DNA of 64,000 nucleotides from Cordylochernes scorpioides (GCA_030710605.1 CP092872.1:4014562-4078561), one strand, 5' to 3'. Positions 1 to 10,324 are shown, counted from the stretch's first letter. Notes: generated by a model not told the origin, from the sequence alone. Program-made: numbers and translations.

Positions 1-317
1 AATAACAAATTAGCATCGTAGTTATATACAAATATTGGGTATTGACCTCGACTAATTATCGAGTTGGATCCGGTGTCTGTACTAAATATTTTGATTGAGC
101 TGATTTCCAGTATTTATAATAAGGGAATGCAAAGGGTCAGGATTTTACGACTTTTGCCATTAAAACATAAGGCGAATTGCTATTATAGCCGGTCTCTTGA
201 CGAAGAATTTCTCTTTCTTCTTCCATTACCGTACAGTAGAACATGTAGTGTGGGAAATCGAGACTAAATTCACCGTTGAAGCACCCGCAAGTACAAAGAC
301 CATAGGAAATAATTTCT
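1..317. other. AT-rich flank, nothing recognised
   Basis: I see no coding similarity, RNA gene or repeat arm here. The short open frame at 64-267 has no recognisable domain and no supporting signals. Confidence 0.5.
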
Positions 318-640
318 TAAAAATAAAGATACTTAGGCCAGTAAATATTTTTATTACCTCGACATTTTGACTAAATTCTTTTGTCCTCGTCAGGAATAAA
401 CAAAAATTAAAACATTTGGCAAGGCGTTAAAAATTATTCTAAGGCTCTAAGGGCGTTCTCACGCGATATTTCAAATTTTGTACAACATGTTTTAATATAT
501 GTTTGCTCCTGACGAGAACAAAAGATTTTTGTCAAAACGTCGAGGTAATAAAAAGATTTACTGGCCGAAGTATCTTTATTTTCAAGAAATATGAATGCCG
601 GCCAGGCAGCCTCTATCTTTACCATAGGAAATGAGTATTA
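318..640. mobile_element. Fold-back PLE-type terminal repeat (family 2)
   Basis: Two inverted arms, about 318-405 and 500-600, each hold the same terminal sequence: a CTGACGA heptamer, a GACAAA/TTTGTC-like hairpin, then a degenerate GAAA and GTCGAGG, followed by an AATAAAAAG-like tail. A longer copy of the same fold-back lies at 41,350-41,770, where GAAAC is intact. The layout matches PLE terminal repeats in inverted arrangement. Family assignment is inference because no protein is attached. Confidence 0.6.
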
Positions 641-828
641 AAGCAGAGAGAGGCTATGTACGCAGCCAATAAAATGGCACATTTTGTCCCTACCATATTT
701 ACATACATAACTTGGTCAATGAACCTGTTGTTAGAACAATGATCCCTACGGAGACCACCTTATATCGCCAGGTTTAATGATCAGTAGCGTTTTTGGTATG
801 CCTTTAGTACACTCATATACAAAGCTTA

Positions 829-2316
829 AGGAAGTGGAAAGTCTTTGTTGTCGCCAGTATTTGTTTTTATTTTAAGGATACAGAGGCTATTCACACTTGG
901 TTATCTCGTTTGTCTTCAATAAAGGTCACTGTAATATCTTTCAGAGTTATTGCCTCAATCCCGATATACATGTTAGAAGGTACAACTTCCTTAAGTTTTG
1001 TCCATGAGTGTATATTTGTTATCTCGTGTGTCTTCAATAAAGGTCACTGTAATATCTTTCAGAGTTATTGTCTCAATCCCGATATACATGTTGAAAGGTA
1101 CAACTTCCTTAAGTTTTGTCCATCAGTGTATATTGTTATCTCGTGTTACTTCAATAAAGGCCACTGTAATATATTTCAGAGTTATTGTCTGAATCCCGAT
1201 ATACATGCTAAAAGGTACAACTTCCTTATGTTTTGTCCATTAGTGTATATTGGTTATCTCCTGTTACTTCAATAAAGGTCACTGTAATATATTTCAGAGT
1301 TATTATCTGAATAATGATATACATGCTAAAAGGTACAACTTCCTTAAGTTTTATCCATGAGTGTATATTGGTTATCTCGTGTGTCTTCAATAAAGGTCAC
1401 TGTAATATCTTTCAGAGTTATTGTCTGAATCCCGATAAACATGGTAAAAGGTACAGCTTCCTTATGTTTTGTCCATGAGTGTGTATTGGTTATCTCGTGT
1501 GTCTTCAATAAAGGTCACTGTAATATCTTTCAGAGTTATTGTCTCAATCCCGATATACATGTTGAAAGGTACAACTTCCTTAAGTTTTGTCCATTAGTGT
1601 ATATTGGTTATCTCCTGTTACTTCAATAAAGGTCACTGTAATATATTTCAGAGTTATTATCTGAATTCCGATATACATGCTAGAAGGTACAACTTCCTTA
1701 AGTTTTATCCATGAGTGTATATTGGTTATCTCGTGTGTCTTCAATAAAGGTCACTGTAATATCTTTCAGAGTTATTGTCTGAATCCCGATATACATGCTA
1801 AAAGGTACAACTTCCTTATGTTTTGTCCATGAGTGTGTATTGGTTATCTCGTGTGTCTTCAATAAAGGTCACTGTAATATCTCTCAGAGTTATTGTCTGA
1901 ATCCCGATATACATGGTAAAAGGTACAACTTCCTTATGTTTTGTCCATGAGTGTGTATTGGTTATCTCGTGTGTCTTCAATAAAGGTCACTATAATATCT
2001 TCCAGAGTTATTGTCTCAATCCCGATATACATGTTGAAAGGTACAACTTCCTTAAGTTTTGTCCATTAGTGTATATTGGTTATCTCCTGTTACTTCAATA
2101 AAGGCCACTGTAATATCTTTCAGATTTATTGTCTGAATCCCGATATACATTCTAAAAGGTACAACTTCCTTAAGTTTTATCCATGAGTGTATATTGGTTA
2201 TCTCGTGTGTCTTCAATAAAGGTCACTGTAATATCTTTCATAGTTATTGTCTGAATCCCGATATACATGCTGAAAGATACAACTTCCTTAAGTTTTATCC
2301 ATGAGTGTATATTCAA
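829..2316 (+). repeat. 118-bp tandem array, about 12 units
   Basis: Units beginning GGTTATCTCGTGTG recur every ~118 bp from about 899 to 2,316, differing by a few substitutions. Each unit holds AATAAAGGTCACTG, so an AGGTCA half-site recurs about twelve times in one orientation. The unique lead-in at 829-893 (ending CACACTTGG) is also found before a two-unit copy at 12,541-12,850, so the array belongs to a dispersed element whose unit number varies. Open frames inside are by-products of the repeat. Confidence 0.9.
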
Positions 2317-2961
2317 GGAAAATTTCAATTGTAATGCCAAAACTCGCAATAACAACAACAAAATATTACTAAACTCTACTATAAAACGTTTTATTCAATA
2401 CGTACAAAGAAAGAACAAGAGAAATACAATAGAAAAGTTTAAATAGAGTTCCTATAATCTTTTAAAAACAAAAATATATAAATGTCAATACTTCAAAAAA
2501 TAAAAAAGATAACCCATCAAAAGATTTATTTTTTCCTAAAAAGAAAAGCAGAAGAATAGTAAAGTTGTTTTCGAAGCAGTTGGAGATCAATAGATAGCGT
2601 GCAGGCAAGTCGTGAGCTTGTACCTTATCAATCTCACCCTGTACACATGTCTTGGGCATTTTTTATTGGCACTCAAGGCGTGGGTCTTACAAACAAGCCG
2701 TTTAGAAATGACAAGTTATATTTACTCAATCCACACCTTGTTTTCAAAACGATATATTTTTGCCTGATATGTAAATAAATGTTATTTACATATAATACAT
2801 ATGTTATAATTGGCGTCAGGCGGCGTTTTATTCATTGCATATGTTCTCCTGTAGACAATTGACAATTTAAACAAAGCTATTGATTCTTTCAATCAATTGT
2901 TACAGAGTAGAAAAATATATAATAAGATAGTAAATAAAGGGTAATTAAAATGTAGATAAAT
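2317..2961. other. AT-rich spacer
   Basis: No coding or structured feature is supported. Short poly-A and poly-T runs and ATG-poor low-complexity sequence fill the stretch. Confidence 0.5.
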
Positions 2962-3370
2962 ATTGTTTCACCAAGTTGCAGCTTTGCAGGGTCGTCGACC
3001 TTGGTTTCTTCCTTCTTGGTGTTATATACCGAGCGGGTTTCCATATATGTTATATACCGAGCGGGTTTCAATATTCAAAGCAAATAAATAAAAGTAAATA
3101 AAAATAAATTACCTTTTGAAGTTATTGTGTTTATTCGTTGTCTTCCTCGTATGTCTTTCCTCGTATTGTCTTTCTCGTATGTCGTGATCTGCAGTCTTGG
3201 TCTAGGTCCTCTCTCGCTCCAATAACCAATCAAGATATATGTACAATAACAATATTACAAAAAGAATGAAACTATAAAAAGGAATGATGATAATCTAAAT
3301 AATCTGTTATAAATAAATATTAAATATCATAGAATATTTTGAATAAATGTAGGGCGCATTAAAATTGATG
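2962..3370. repeat. Dispersed repeat, copy 1 of 2
   Basis: This stretch, from CACCAAGTTGCAGC to GTAGGGCGCATT, recurs in the same orientation at about 26,126-26,498 with scattered differences. Copy 1 has a small duplication around the TTATATACCGAGCGGGTTT segment (near 3,020-3,070) that copy 2 lacks. No open frame or terminal repeats are visible, so the class is unknown. Confidence 0.75.
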
Positions 3371-3559
3371 CAACAATTTATATAGTTGTATATATGTATA
3401 TGGTAATTTAACCCAACAACACCATTTTGTATATAACTCATAACAAGTTTTTCATGTTGTATAATAGAAACACATCTGTAAATGATTATACGCATGCTTG
3501 ACATGTGTCATTACATCATCATATGTAATGTACTTTGTAAAAACTGAGGATAAATAAAT

Positions 3560-4195
3560 AAAACTCTGTAATAGATTAAGAGTTGAGCTAACGCAGAGAT
3601 CGAGCATATAGGAGTCCCAAAACAACAAGGTCTAAAGATAGAAACTGCCACGGCGCCAGTAGAATTTCACCAGACGATCTACGCCCCTGTCGCATAAGGC
3701 CCCCGTCTTAACCTATAAATACAGTCACTTGACAGTCAGTTCACCATTTGCGCGAGCCCTCGTCGGTTGTACCCCAGGTCCACCTCATCCACCATGTAGT
3801 CAGTAAGAACTCTTCTATCTCCATCTTTCGCTCCTAGCTCAACTTTTATCTGTTCACGGAACTTTCTTAGTGCAACTGTGTCTTCGTTTTTTGTGTGGAC
3901 ATTCCCAAGCCTACCACTCTACCTCGACCACGACTGCCTGTACTCTGTGAGAACTGTTAAAGGTCTTACAAGGTGCAGAGAGGTACTGGAAAACTCCCCA
4001 TCCTGACTGTTCTTCTCGGTCAACACAGTATAGCGAGAGTTACAGGGACTTACACCATAGTTTAAGTCAACTGGATACCTCACCACATGTACAAATTTCT
4101 TCAACAAGGAAGCCTTCACACCTTGAGAGAGTCCAGACAAGGAGGGTGTTCTCCAGTAGAAGAACAGAGATGTCCGAAAGCTTAAGACGGTTTTA
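3560..4195 (+). mobile_element. Putative PLE-type terminal repeat with promoter
   Basis: The stretch is less AT-rich than its surroundings. It starts with an arthropod-style core promoter and ends with a PLE-like terminal hairpin at 4,153-4,190 (CAGTAGA, an AACA/TGTC-type stem, then GAAAGC) followed by an A-rich tail with AAAATAAAAAG. A promoter at one end and this hairpin at the other is the expected content of a PLE terminal repeat. No protein is attached, so a solo LTR or a host promoter remains possible. Confidence 0.4.
3714..3770 (+). promoter_or_regulatory. Core promoter: TATA + Inr + DPE
   Basis: TATAAATA at 3,714-3,721 is followed by TCAGTT at 3,736-3,741, which fits the arthropod initiator TCAKTY with A+1 at 3,738. 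GGTTGT at 3,765-3,770 fits the downstream promoter element RGWYVT exactly at +28 to +33. The TATA box lies slightly close (-24). All three together in the right register are unlikely by chance. Confidence 0.6.
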
Positions 4196-4489
4196 AAATA
4201 AAAAGAAACTCATCTCCGGAAACTTTTTAAATTTTTAAATATATTATAATTATATATTTACATATTGTAGTATATTGCAATAGATTTTCTTGTAATGTGT
4301 GTGTTTATATATATGGAAAGCAATAACAATTAATACTCCTGAAAATTGTATTTTAAAATCTCTATATAACTCTCATTGAAAATTATAAACATTATTAACA
4401 ATATTTTTTTTAAATGTATAATTAAAAATATATTTGTACCGCTCTTATACTGCAATGAATAATACTGCAATGAAAAATTAGATCATTCT
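4196..4489. other. AT-rich spacer
   Basis: Very AT-rich sequence with no coding, repeat-arm or RNA signal that I can support. Confidence 0.5.
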
Positions 4490-4935
4490 GCTTTTATATG
4501 CTACACTGAAGGGTGGAAATATGGACATAAGCTTTTAGGACAGTATAAATATATTCAAATATTTACATCGAGCAATGCTCTTCCACAAACAATAAGGACA
4601 AGTTAGGCATAAATTAATACAAAGCAATAACGCTCCATCTATATATAACGAATGAAGACAATAAGACGCGAATGTTTCTTTTCACAAATAAAACTTTTAC
4701 TGTCCTTCTACTGCGTTATTTATTTCATCACAGTAAGGACAGTAGAAGTTTGAATCATTTGTAAAAAGAAACATTCGCGTCTTAATGTCTTATTCGTTAT
4801 TTATAGATGGGGCGCAAACATTTCATATTATGAAAATTCGAAACTATTATAGACACGTATGTTTCTTTTAAAAATAAGCGATTTCTACTGTCCTTACTGT
4901 AATGGAAAAATTAATGGGAGGGCCTGGCTCCCAGG
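4490..4935. mobile_element. Fragments of palindromic family F
   Basis: At 4,495-4,620 lies a minus-strand copy of the family-F leader (GAGCAATGCTCTTCC and AAGCTTTTAGGACAGTA), also seen at 50,640, 51,080 and 51,610. At about 4,646-4,805 two inverted arms carry GCGAATGTTTCTTTT and CTACTGTCCTTACTG. A further single arm follows to 4,935. No protein is encoded. Confidence 0.65.
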
Positions 4936-4987
4936 TATGAATTTTCATAACAGATGTCGCGCTAATGTATCATGATTTCATTTTTTT

Positions 4988-5290
4988 TTTGCTTATCCCT
5001 AGTACACGTGCTACAGGCCATGATAATCATGGTGGGTAGTTAGCGACTGCTTTTACTGTAAGCTCACCACATGTCTACACATGTGAAAAGCAGTTCAACT
5101 TTGCACTTACAAATGCCAGAGCGCCTGTTTGGTTACTTGCACTCGCTGGTGGGGTTGGACTTTTGCAAGTATCGGGGGACATTGGAGCATTTTTTTTTTC
5201 CTAAACAGAAAAAAGTGTCCAATGCGGGAATCGAACCCGGGTCCTAGTGGTCTAAAACCAAACGGTTTAACCAGCCTTCCATCGACCCCC
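4988..5290 (-). repeat. tRNA-derived SINE family A, minus copy
   Basis: Read on the minus strand, the head contains GGGTTCGATTCCCGC, a perfect B box (about 5,226-5,245), and the tail ends in GCAAAAAA. About 300 bp match the plus copy at 13,390-13,705 throughout, including the ACATGTGTAGACATGTG block. The A box is degenerate, so current RNA polymerase III activity is doubtful. The class call rests on the B box, A-rich tail and two dispersed copies. Confidence 0.8.
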
Positions 5291-5663
5291 CTCATGATAT
5301 CATAAGATACTTAAGTTAACAATATCAGATGGAAGTGTTTATAAGATATCAATAGGCAGCAAGTGAAGTCACATGGACGCCGGAATGTTGACCCATCATT
5401 AGACCACCAGTGTTTGCTCGGTGTAATTGAGGGTCTCTCCGTTCAAACTGGTATCTCGGCTCGTTAGCCCTGGTGCACGTCTGCTTCCTCACAATTAGAC
5501 AACATACGACTCTCTGGTCGCTATACCGAGCCATTCCTAAGACCTAACACTGCATTGTGGTTCTTTACATGTTCAGAGTAGTGTATTATTGAAACGAAAA
5601 TTGACATTTCTCTGTGTAGTTTACACTTAGGTTCATTTTTAACCTTTAAACCTCATTCAATAT
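5291..5663. other. Unassigned spacer
   Basis: No recognisable feature. A short minus-strand open frame at 5,349-5,534 has no domain and no homologue in the window. Confidence 0.45.
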
Positions 5664-5968
5664 ATTGGGTTGATGCAAAATTAATGGACGATTTACTAGC
5701 AATAACTCGTTACAAACAAACCTTTATTAATAAAAATAAAAACCATTGGCATCTACACATCTATGCCAACGAGAGCTGTTATATTCCAGTTTTATAAAAA
5801 TATGGAGTTCTGGAGGCAATGAATTCATTGAAGGCCATTTCGGCATGACCTTGGTTAACCACCTAACGTCACCTAAAGCATTTCTCACCCAGGAAGTTGG
5901 CTAGATGCTTTAAAAAGTGGTATTCGGTAGGTGAGAGGTCGGGCGAGTATGGTGGGTGAGCTTCATAG
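5664..5968 (-). pseudogene. Mariner transposase C-terminal relic
   Basis: The minus strand from about 5,968 reads AHPPYSPDLSPTEYHFLKHL, then ANFLGEKCF and a stop. This is the classic mariner catalytic region around the third acidic residue (YSPDLSP), followed by the usual FLKHL segment. The right-hand mariner terminal repeat follows on the same strand and ends at about 5,664 (TTGGGTTGATGCAAAATTAA read on the plus strand). About 300 bp of a roughly 1.3-kb element remain; the 5' part is missing and stops interrupt the rest. It is a dead 5'-truncated copy. Confidence 0.85.
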
Positions 5969-6266
5969 ACCAACTCATTCAACTTTTGTCATGTTATCAT
6001 ATAAACCTGTTGTGTATTGTTAATCATTGATTTTATATACTCTGTTTTTTTATCATCCACGTTGTAATCAAAAGTTTTCGTGAATAAATTGTTTTTTTTT
6101 TAATTGTATGTAAACAAATTTCATTAAATTAAAATTGAAATACATAACAATTGCTATAGAATTTTGTCGAAAGGCTGAATTGATCTTTATATAAAAAGAT
6201 ATAACGTGATTTATAATACATTGCATTATAAATTACTTCATATAATATTTACGAACGGAAAAATAT

Positions 6267-6341
6267 GTCCAGGGTAACCTAGTGGACATGGCATCTGCCC
6301 GTTAAGCGGAACACTGTGGGTTCGATTCCCATCCCTGGACA
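6267..6341 (+). tRNA. tRNA-like SINE head (pseudo-tRNA)
   Basis: GTCCAGG/CCTGGAC form an acceptor stem, TCTGC/GCGGA an anticodon stem and GTGGG/CCCAT a T stem. The B box GGTTCGATTCC is perfect and the A box TAACCTAGTGG is near consensus. The loop CCGTTAA would give anticodon GTT, but position 33 is C instead of the invariant U and the D stem is poor. The overall look resembles an arginine-type tRNA. Because a repeated body follows, I read it as the head of a SINE, not a working tRNA gene. Confidence 0.6.
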
Positions 6342-6440
6342 CTTTTATTTTTCCATTTATCATTACTCTTCACAATTCATCCTTTCATACTTCACCTCTA
6401 AGGTTAGAAATAATCGTTATTTCTCCTTTAAATAAGTTTC
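6267..6440 (+). repeat. tRNA-headed SINE family C
   Basis: After the tRNA-like head comes a body running from CACTTTTATTTTTCC through CACAATTCATCCTTTCATAC to ATCGTTATTTCTCC. The same body, with the last bases of the head, recurs in inverted orientation in the fold-back at 8,035-8,290. No coding capacity. Confidence 0.7.
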
Positions 6441-6699
6441 GAAACACATGCGGGATAATTTTTAAATGTCGTTCTACAATAAAAAGATATGTTTCTCTTC
6501 AAAATAGACACAAACCTCTATACACCATCTATTAATACATTATAAAAACAATATAAAAATCGTGTTGATAACAAATCTACAACACCGGTTTTGTCAATTT
6601 CTGAACGCCTACCTATAGACAATGGTTTATAGCTAATGGCTCTTTTAATTCAGATATGACTTTGGATTCTCTTTTTGTAAATCAATTTTAGCAAACATA

Positions 6700-7050
6700 A
6701 AAAATTGTATTACGATGCACTTGCGCGCCATCTGTTATCAAAATTCGAAACTATTTTAAAAGCGTAAGATTCTTTTTTGAAATTAAACAATTTCTACTGC
6801 CCTTACTGCAATGGAAAAATTAAAGCGAGGGCCTGGCTCATCAGTGGTGAACCCTCCCAGCGGTTTCGCCAGTTTAATCTGCCAAATATAACAGCGGTAT
6901 GACAGATTATACTGGCGAAACCGCTGGGAGGGTTCACCACTGATGAGCCAGGCCCCTCTCTTTAATTTTTCCATTGCAGTAAGGGCAGTAGAAATTGTTT
7001 AATTTCAAAAATAATCTTACGCTTTTAAAATAGTTTCGAATTTTAATACC
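6700..7050. mobile_element. Palindromic element, family F
   Basis: This is a nearly perfect palindrome with about 150-bp arms meeting near 6,885. Each arm holds TTCTACTGCCCTTACTGCAA and the core GGGAGGGTTCACCACTGATG read outward. The plus arm has AGCGGT (6,893-6,898), CTGGC-GAAA (6,912-6,920) and CTGATGA-GCCAG (6,940-6,951). No transposase. See the finding on the hammerhead-like core. Confidence 0.75.
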
Positions 7051-7494
7051 ATATTTGTCAATTTCTGAAGGCCTAACTGTACACGATAGTTCCTAGCTAA
7101 TGGCTTTTTTAAATCAGAGATGATTTTGAATTCTCTTTTTGTAAATAAATGTTATCAAACACAACCAATCGTGCTATCTGTATTGTGGAGATCGAAATTG
7201 AAGATAATATATCCACAGATTTCTAAGTCGTCTTTGACTCCATGTAGATTTGACATATCTGATGTATATAGTTGTTTATTTGTTTTGCATATTTTTCATT
7301 TCTAAATTAATCTCATAATTTAGTCTGTGAAAATAAAAATATTGGACTGGTGACAAAAACAAAACTGTAAACAGATGGCTTAATGTTATATAGTTAAGAT
7401 ATATAATTAATTGTGATGTTTATGTAATTTTGTTCTTCATTGAATAAAATATATTAAAGTTTAAATATAGATGGAAATTTTGTTGGAGGATATT
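7051..7494. other. AT-rich spacer
   Basis: No gene or repeat recognised; the short plus frame at 7,120-7,305 is in AT-rich sequence without a domain. Confidence 0.5.
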
Positions 7495-7785
7495 GTTTAA
7501 AGAGACAAAGGTCGCCTCTTCCGTCAAAATAGACTGTCAAAACTAGACGCCATCTATTGACCGTCACCGCAAACTAGCGGTCTCGGGTCGGTGACAAAGC
7601 CACAACACCAGCTTTGGCAAACTGAAAAACGTCCACCTAGAGACCATGGTGTTGTGGTTGTTAAGCTGGTGTTGTGGCTTTGTCACCGACCTGAGGCCGC
7701 TAGTTTGCGGTGACGGTCAATAGATGGCGTCTAGTTTTGACGTCTATTTTGACGGGAGAGGAGACCTTTGTCTCTTTAAAGTTTA
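7495..7785. mobile_element. Fold-back MITE, family M1
   Basis: Two long inverted arms (about 7,495-7,620 and 7,675-7,785) start AAAGAGACAAAGGTC and carry CGTCAAAATAGAC and CGCCATCTATTGACCG. Related copies lie at 11,385-11,570, 17,395-17,520 and in part at 28,257-28,330. No coding capacity; probably mobilised by an unknown transposase. Confidence 0.75.
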
Positions 7786-8034
7786 AATGTGTTTCAGATT
7801 TTAGTTACAATCACAAAACAATATAAATGAATGATGTGTATAATGTGAACTCTGTATTCTGATATCTACCATTATCCATCTTGATTCATCTCATGTTAGA
7901 TAATACTGAAATACTCTTGAATTTTGGAATGTGAATAAATATCTATTATATTATTGTGTGATTGGGGTTTCTTAATAATGTACAATATACTATAAGACAA
8001 CGTTTGACAAGTTTTTACCGCAAATGTTTCTTCT

Positions 8035-8290
8035 TACAGAACGAAAAATTGTAATTTTAATTATTTTAAGGAGAAATAACGACTATTTCTATCCTTAGGG
8101 AGGATGTATGAAAGGATGAATTGTGAAGAGTAATGATAAACGGAAAAATCCCAGGACACTTTTATTTTTCCGTTCATCATTACTCTTCACAATTCATCCT
8201 TTCATACTTCTTCTCTAAGGATAGGAATAGTCGTTATTTCTCCTTAAAATGAATTACGATTTTTCGTTCTGTAAAAAGAAATATTTGCGG
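8035..8290. mobile_element. Inverted duplication of SINE-C body
   Basis: Arms at about 8,035-8,150 and 8,155-8,290 are complementary over about 115 bp, with CACAATTCATCCTTTCATAC in the right arm. The right arm begins CCCAGGACACTTTTATTTTT, which equals the head-body junction of SINE C at 6,334. It looks like two truncated SINE copies head to head, or a fold-back derivative. Confidence 0.7.
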
Positions 8291-8564
8291 TAAAATTTGT
8301 TAAACCTCGTTCAATAATCATAACCGCATTATATTGTATTATAAATATACAATAAGTTCTACAACCAAAAAACATAACAAACGGGTTCAAGTTTTTATTA
8401 TTTTCTATCAATCTCTCATCCTACCACAGTGATAACAGTATAATATCTTGAGCAATACACAGCAATCCACTGAAATTCACTATGAATGAAACACACTTAT
8501 TATGTTTGAGTCAAAAAAGGCGATCCATTAATTAATATTATATAAAAGGGTGTACCTGGATCTG

Positions 8565-8912
8565 TAAAGACAAAAAAAAAAAAATTCTCAAAATATTTCG
8601 AGAGATTGCTCCCTCTTTATCAATTCATTCTACAGTGTATTTAATTTACAAATTCTTGTAGATCACATGAAAACAAATTTATCATTGGTTAAAAACAATT
8701 ATTGATAATAATACATTGTTATTATTAATTTTTTTTAATGAAATATTATCAATAATTGTTTTTGACCAATGATAAATTTGTTTCCATGTGATCTACAAGA
8801 ATTTGTAAATTAAATTCACAGTGCAATAAATTGATAAAGAGGGAGCAATCTCTCGAAATATTTTGAGAAAAAAATGTTTTTTTTTTTCTTTATAGATCCA
8901 GGTATGCCCTTT
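8565..8912. mobile_element. Fold-back PLE-type terminal repeat (family 3)
   Basis: Inverted arms of about 155 bp surround an AT-rich loop near 8,715-8,750. Each arm ends with TTGATAA, an AGAGGGAG/CTCTC-type hairpin, then GAAATATTTTGAG (8,831-8,862 plus; 8,593-8,623 minus). A related end is at 10,187-10,222. No protein remains. Confidence 0.65.
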
Positions 8913-9099
8913 TATAAAACACTTATTATGGTTCAACTATTCCTTATTGCAATCCATCAACATTTCAATCAGTGCATTCACCTATCTTCCAACTCTCTCA
9001 AGGATTAAAAGATTCTATAGAAATCTTCTTTATGAGAATACCATTATTGTAGATTGAAATATTGTATTAATTCAATTTGGAAACTTAATCAACATTTCA

Positions 9100-9290
9100 A
9101 CAAGTCGGTGGACGAGTAGGTAACACCCTCGATTCCCGACAGTCATGAACTGGAATTGAATCCCGCGTTAACATTTTGTTTAATATGTGAATAACCTTCA
9201 CATATTATTCATTGTTTCAATTATCATGAACTAGGTTGCTCTTGCTGAGCGGTACCTATTTATGTGAATTTGAACCAGGAATCAACATTT
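9100..9290 (+). repeat. tRNA-derived SINE family B, plus copy
   Basis: The head AAGTCGGTGGACGAGTAGG is A-box-like and GGAATTGAATCCCGC is a degenerate B box. The body includes TTTAATATGTGAATAACC and continues to GAGCGGTACC. The same unit lies inverted at 10,568-10,738. The promoter boxes are decayed. Confidence 0.7.
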
Positions 9291-9559
9291 ATTAATAAAC
9301 GTTTATTATCTTTTGACATTTCGGCGACCCATAATTATAAATTCAAAGGCGCCCCTTTACTAATAAAGATCAAATTCCGAAACCATGGTATATAGGTTGT
9401 TGGCTTTTTGTTTGAAATTTCCATAACTGGTGTTGAGGCTCATTCTTTAACATTACGTTGTCTCGGTGTGTTAAACAAAATTCATCGTTTTAATTCATAT
9501 TCAAAAGGAGAGGTGTCTATTTTGGTATGTACTTAAAATATAGACATTGAGGCGTACAT

Positions 9560-10010
9560 TGATTATATAGAAACGCCAGTAAATTTATTTTTGTAAAATT
9601 TTAACGATAGAGGGCAATAAAATTTAATTTACTAATATATAATGGTTATGAAAACTTGTTTTGCGCGGAAGAGCTTTGCTCGATGCAATACCTTGAAATT
9701 TATATGTATGTACCTCTACAGACCTATAAGCTTATGTCCATAGTTCACTAAACACCATTTAGCTGCCTTCCATAGAAAATGCAGGGTATATAACAAAACC
9801 AGTCCAATACAATAGTAGAGCGGTCTAGAGATTAATTTGGCGAAACCGCTGAGAGGGTTCACTACTGATGAGCCAAGCCCTCTCATTCATTAAATCATAT
9901 CATTGCAGTAAGGTCTGTAGAGATTTAAAAAAGAAACGCATTGCCAGTAAATTTATTTGTGTAAAATTTTAACGATAGAGGGCAATAAAATTTAATTTAC
10001 TAATATATAT
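9560..10010 (+). mobile_element. Family F element, single-arm copy
   Basis: The copy includes the leader GCGGAAGAGCTTTGCTCGAT, the ACAGACCTATAAGCTTATGTCC block, the hammerhead-like core at 9,819-9,884, and TTACTGCAATG-type sequence on the minus strand. It is flanked by two copies of AATTTATTTTTGTAAAATTT-like sequence ending in TTTAATTTACTAATATATA. Similar bracketing occurs at 25,480-25,590 and 49,236-49,500. Confidence 0.6.
9819..9884 (+). ncRNA. Candidate hammerhead-like two-hairpin RNA
   Basis: AGCGGT (9,819-9,824) pairs with ACCGCT (9,845-9,850). GAGAGGG (9,851-9,857) pairs with CCCTCTC (9,878-9,884). In the two loops, TTGGC-GAAA and CTGATGA-GCCAA are complementary through TTGGC/GCCAA, and TAG/CTA could add a further short helix. 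All hammerhead core bases are present but the strands are ordered differently from a natural hammerhead. Activity is unproven. Confidence 0.35.
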
Positions 10011-10186
10011 ATATATTTATCTTCCATAGATAAAATAATAATCTATAATATTAAATATAAATATAATTATTTGCTGTATATAAACTGAAGGCAATAGTTG
10101 AGTCAAGGATACAGTTCTTTCATTGGCCTTGTAGAACGAGAGTGGTGTACGCGTGCGCGCGTGTTCTAGTGAAAAACACAAACATC

Positions 10187-10290
10187 CTCGATAAAGAGAG
10201 GCGAGTTGCCCCTCGAAATATTGGAACAATAAAAATAATTAGAAATCCAATATATGCATCTTTTTAAAATATATATATATATATATATGA
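10187..10290 (+). mobile_element. PLE-type 3' end with hammerhead-like hairpin
   Basis: CTCGATAAAG, an AGGCG/CCCCT-like stem and CGAAATATTGG (10,187-10,222) are followed by CAATAAAAATAATTAG and AATCCAATATATGC, as in the full PLE at 56-62 kb. The end abuts a (TA)n run at 10,268-10,288. Confidence 0.6.
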
Positions 10291-10324
10291 AAAAATAGTA
10301 CAAATGTGACATTGTACTGGGATA

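Noticed and set aside
6267-6341. Functional tRNA-Asn (GTT)
   Set aside because: Position 33 is C, the D stem is weak and a SINE body follows directly, so I treat it as a SINE head.
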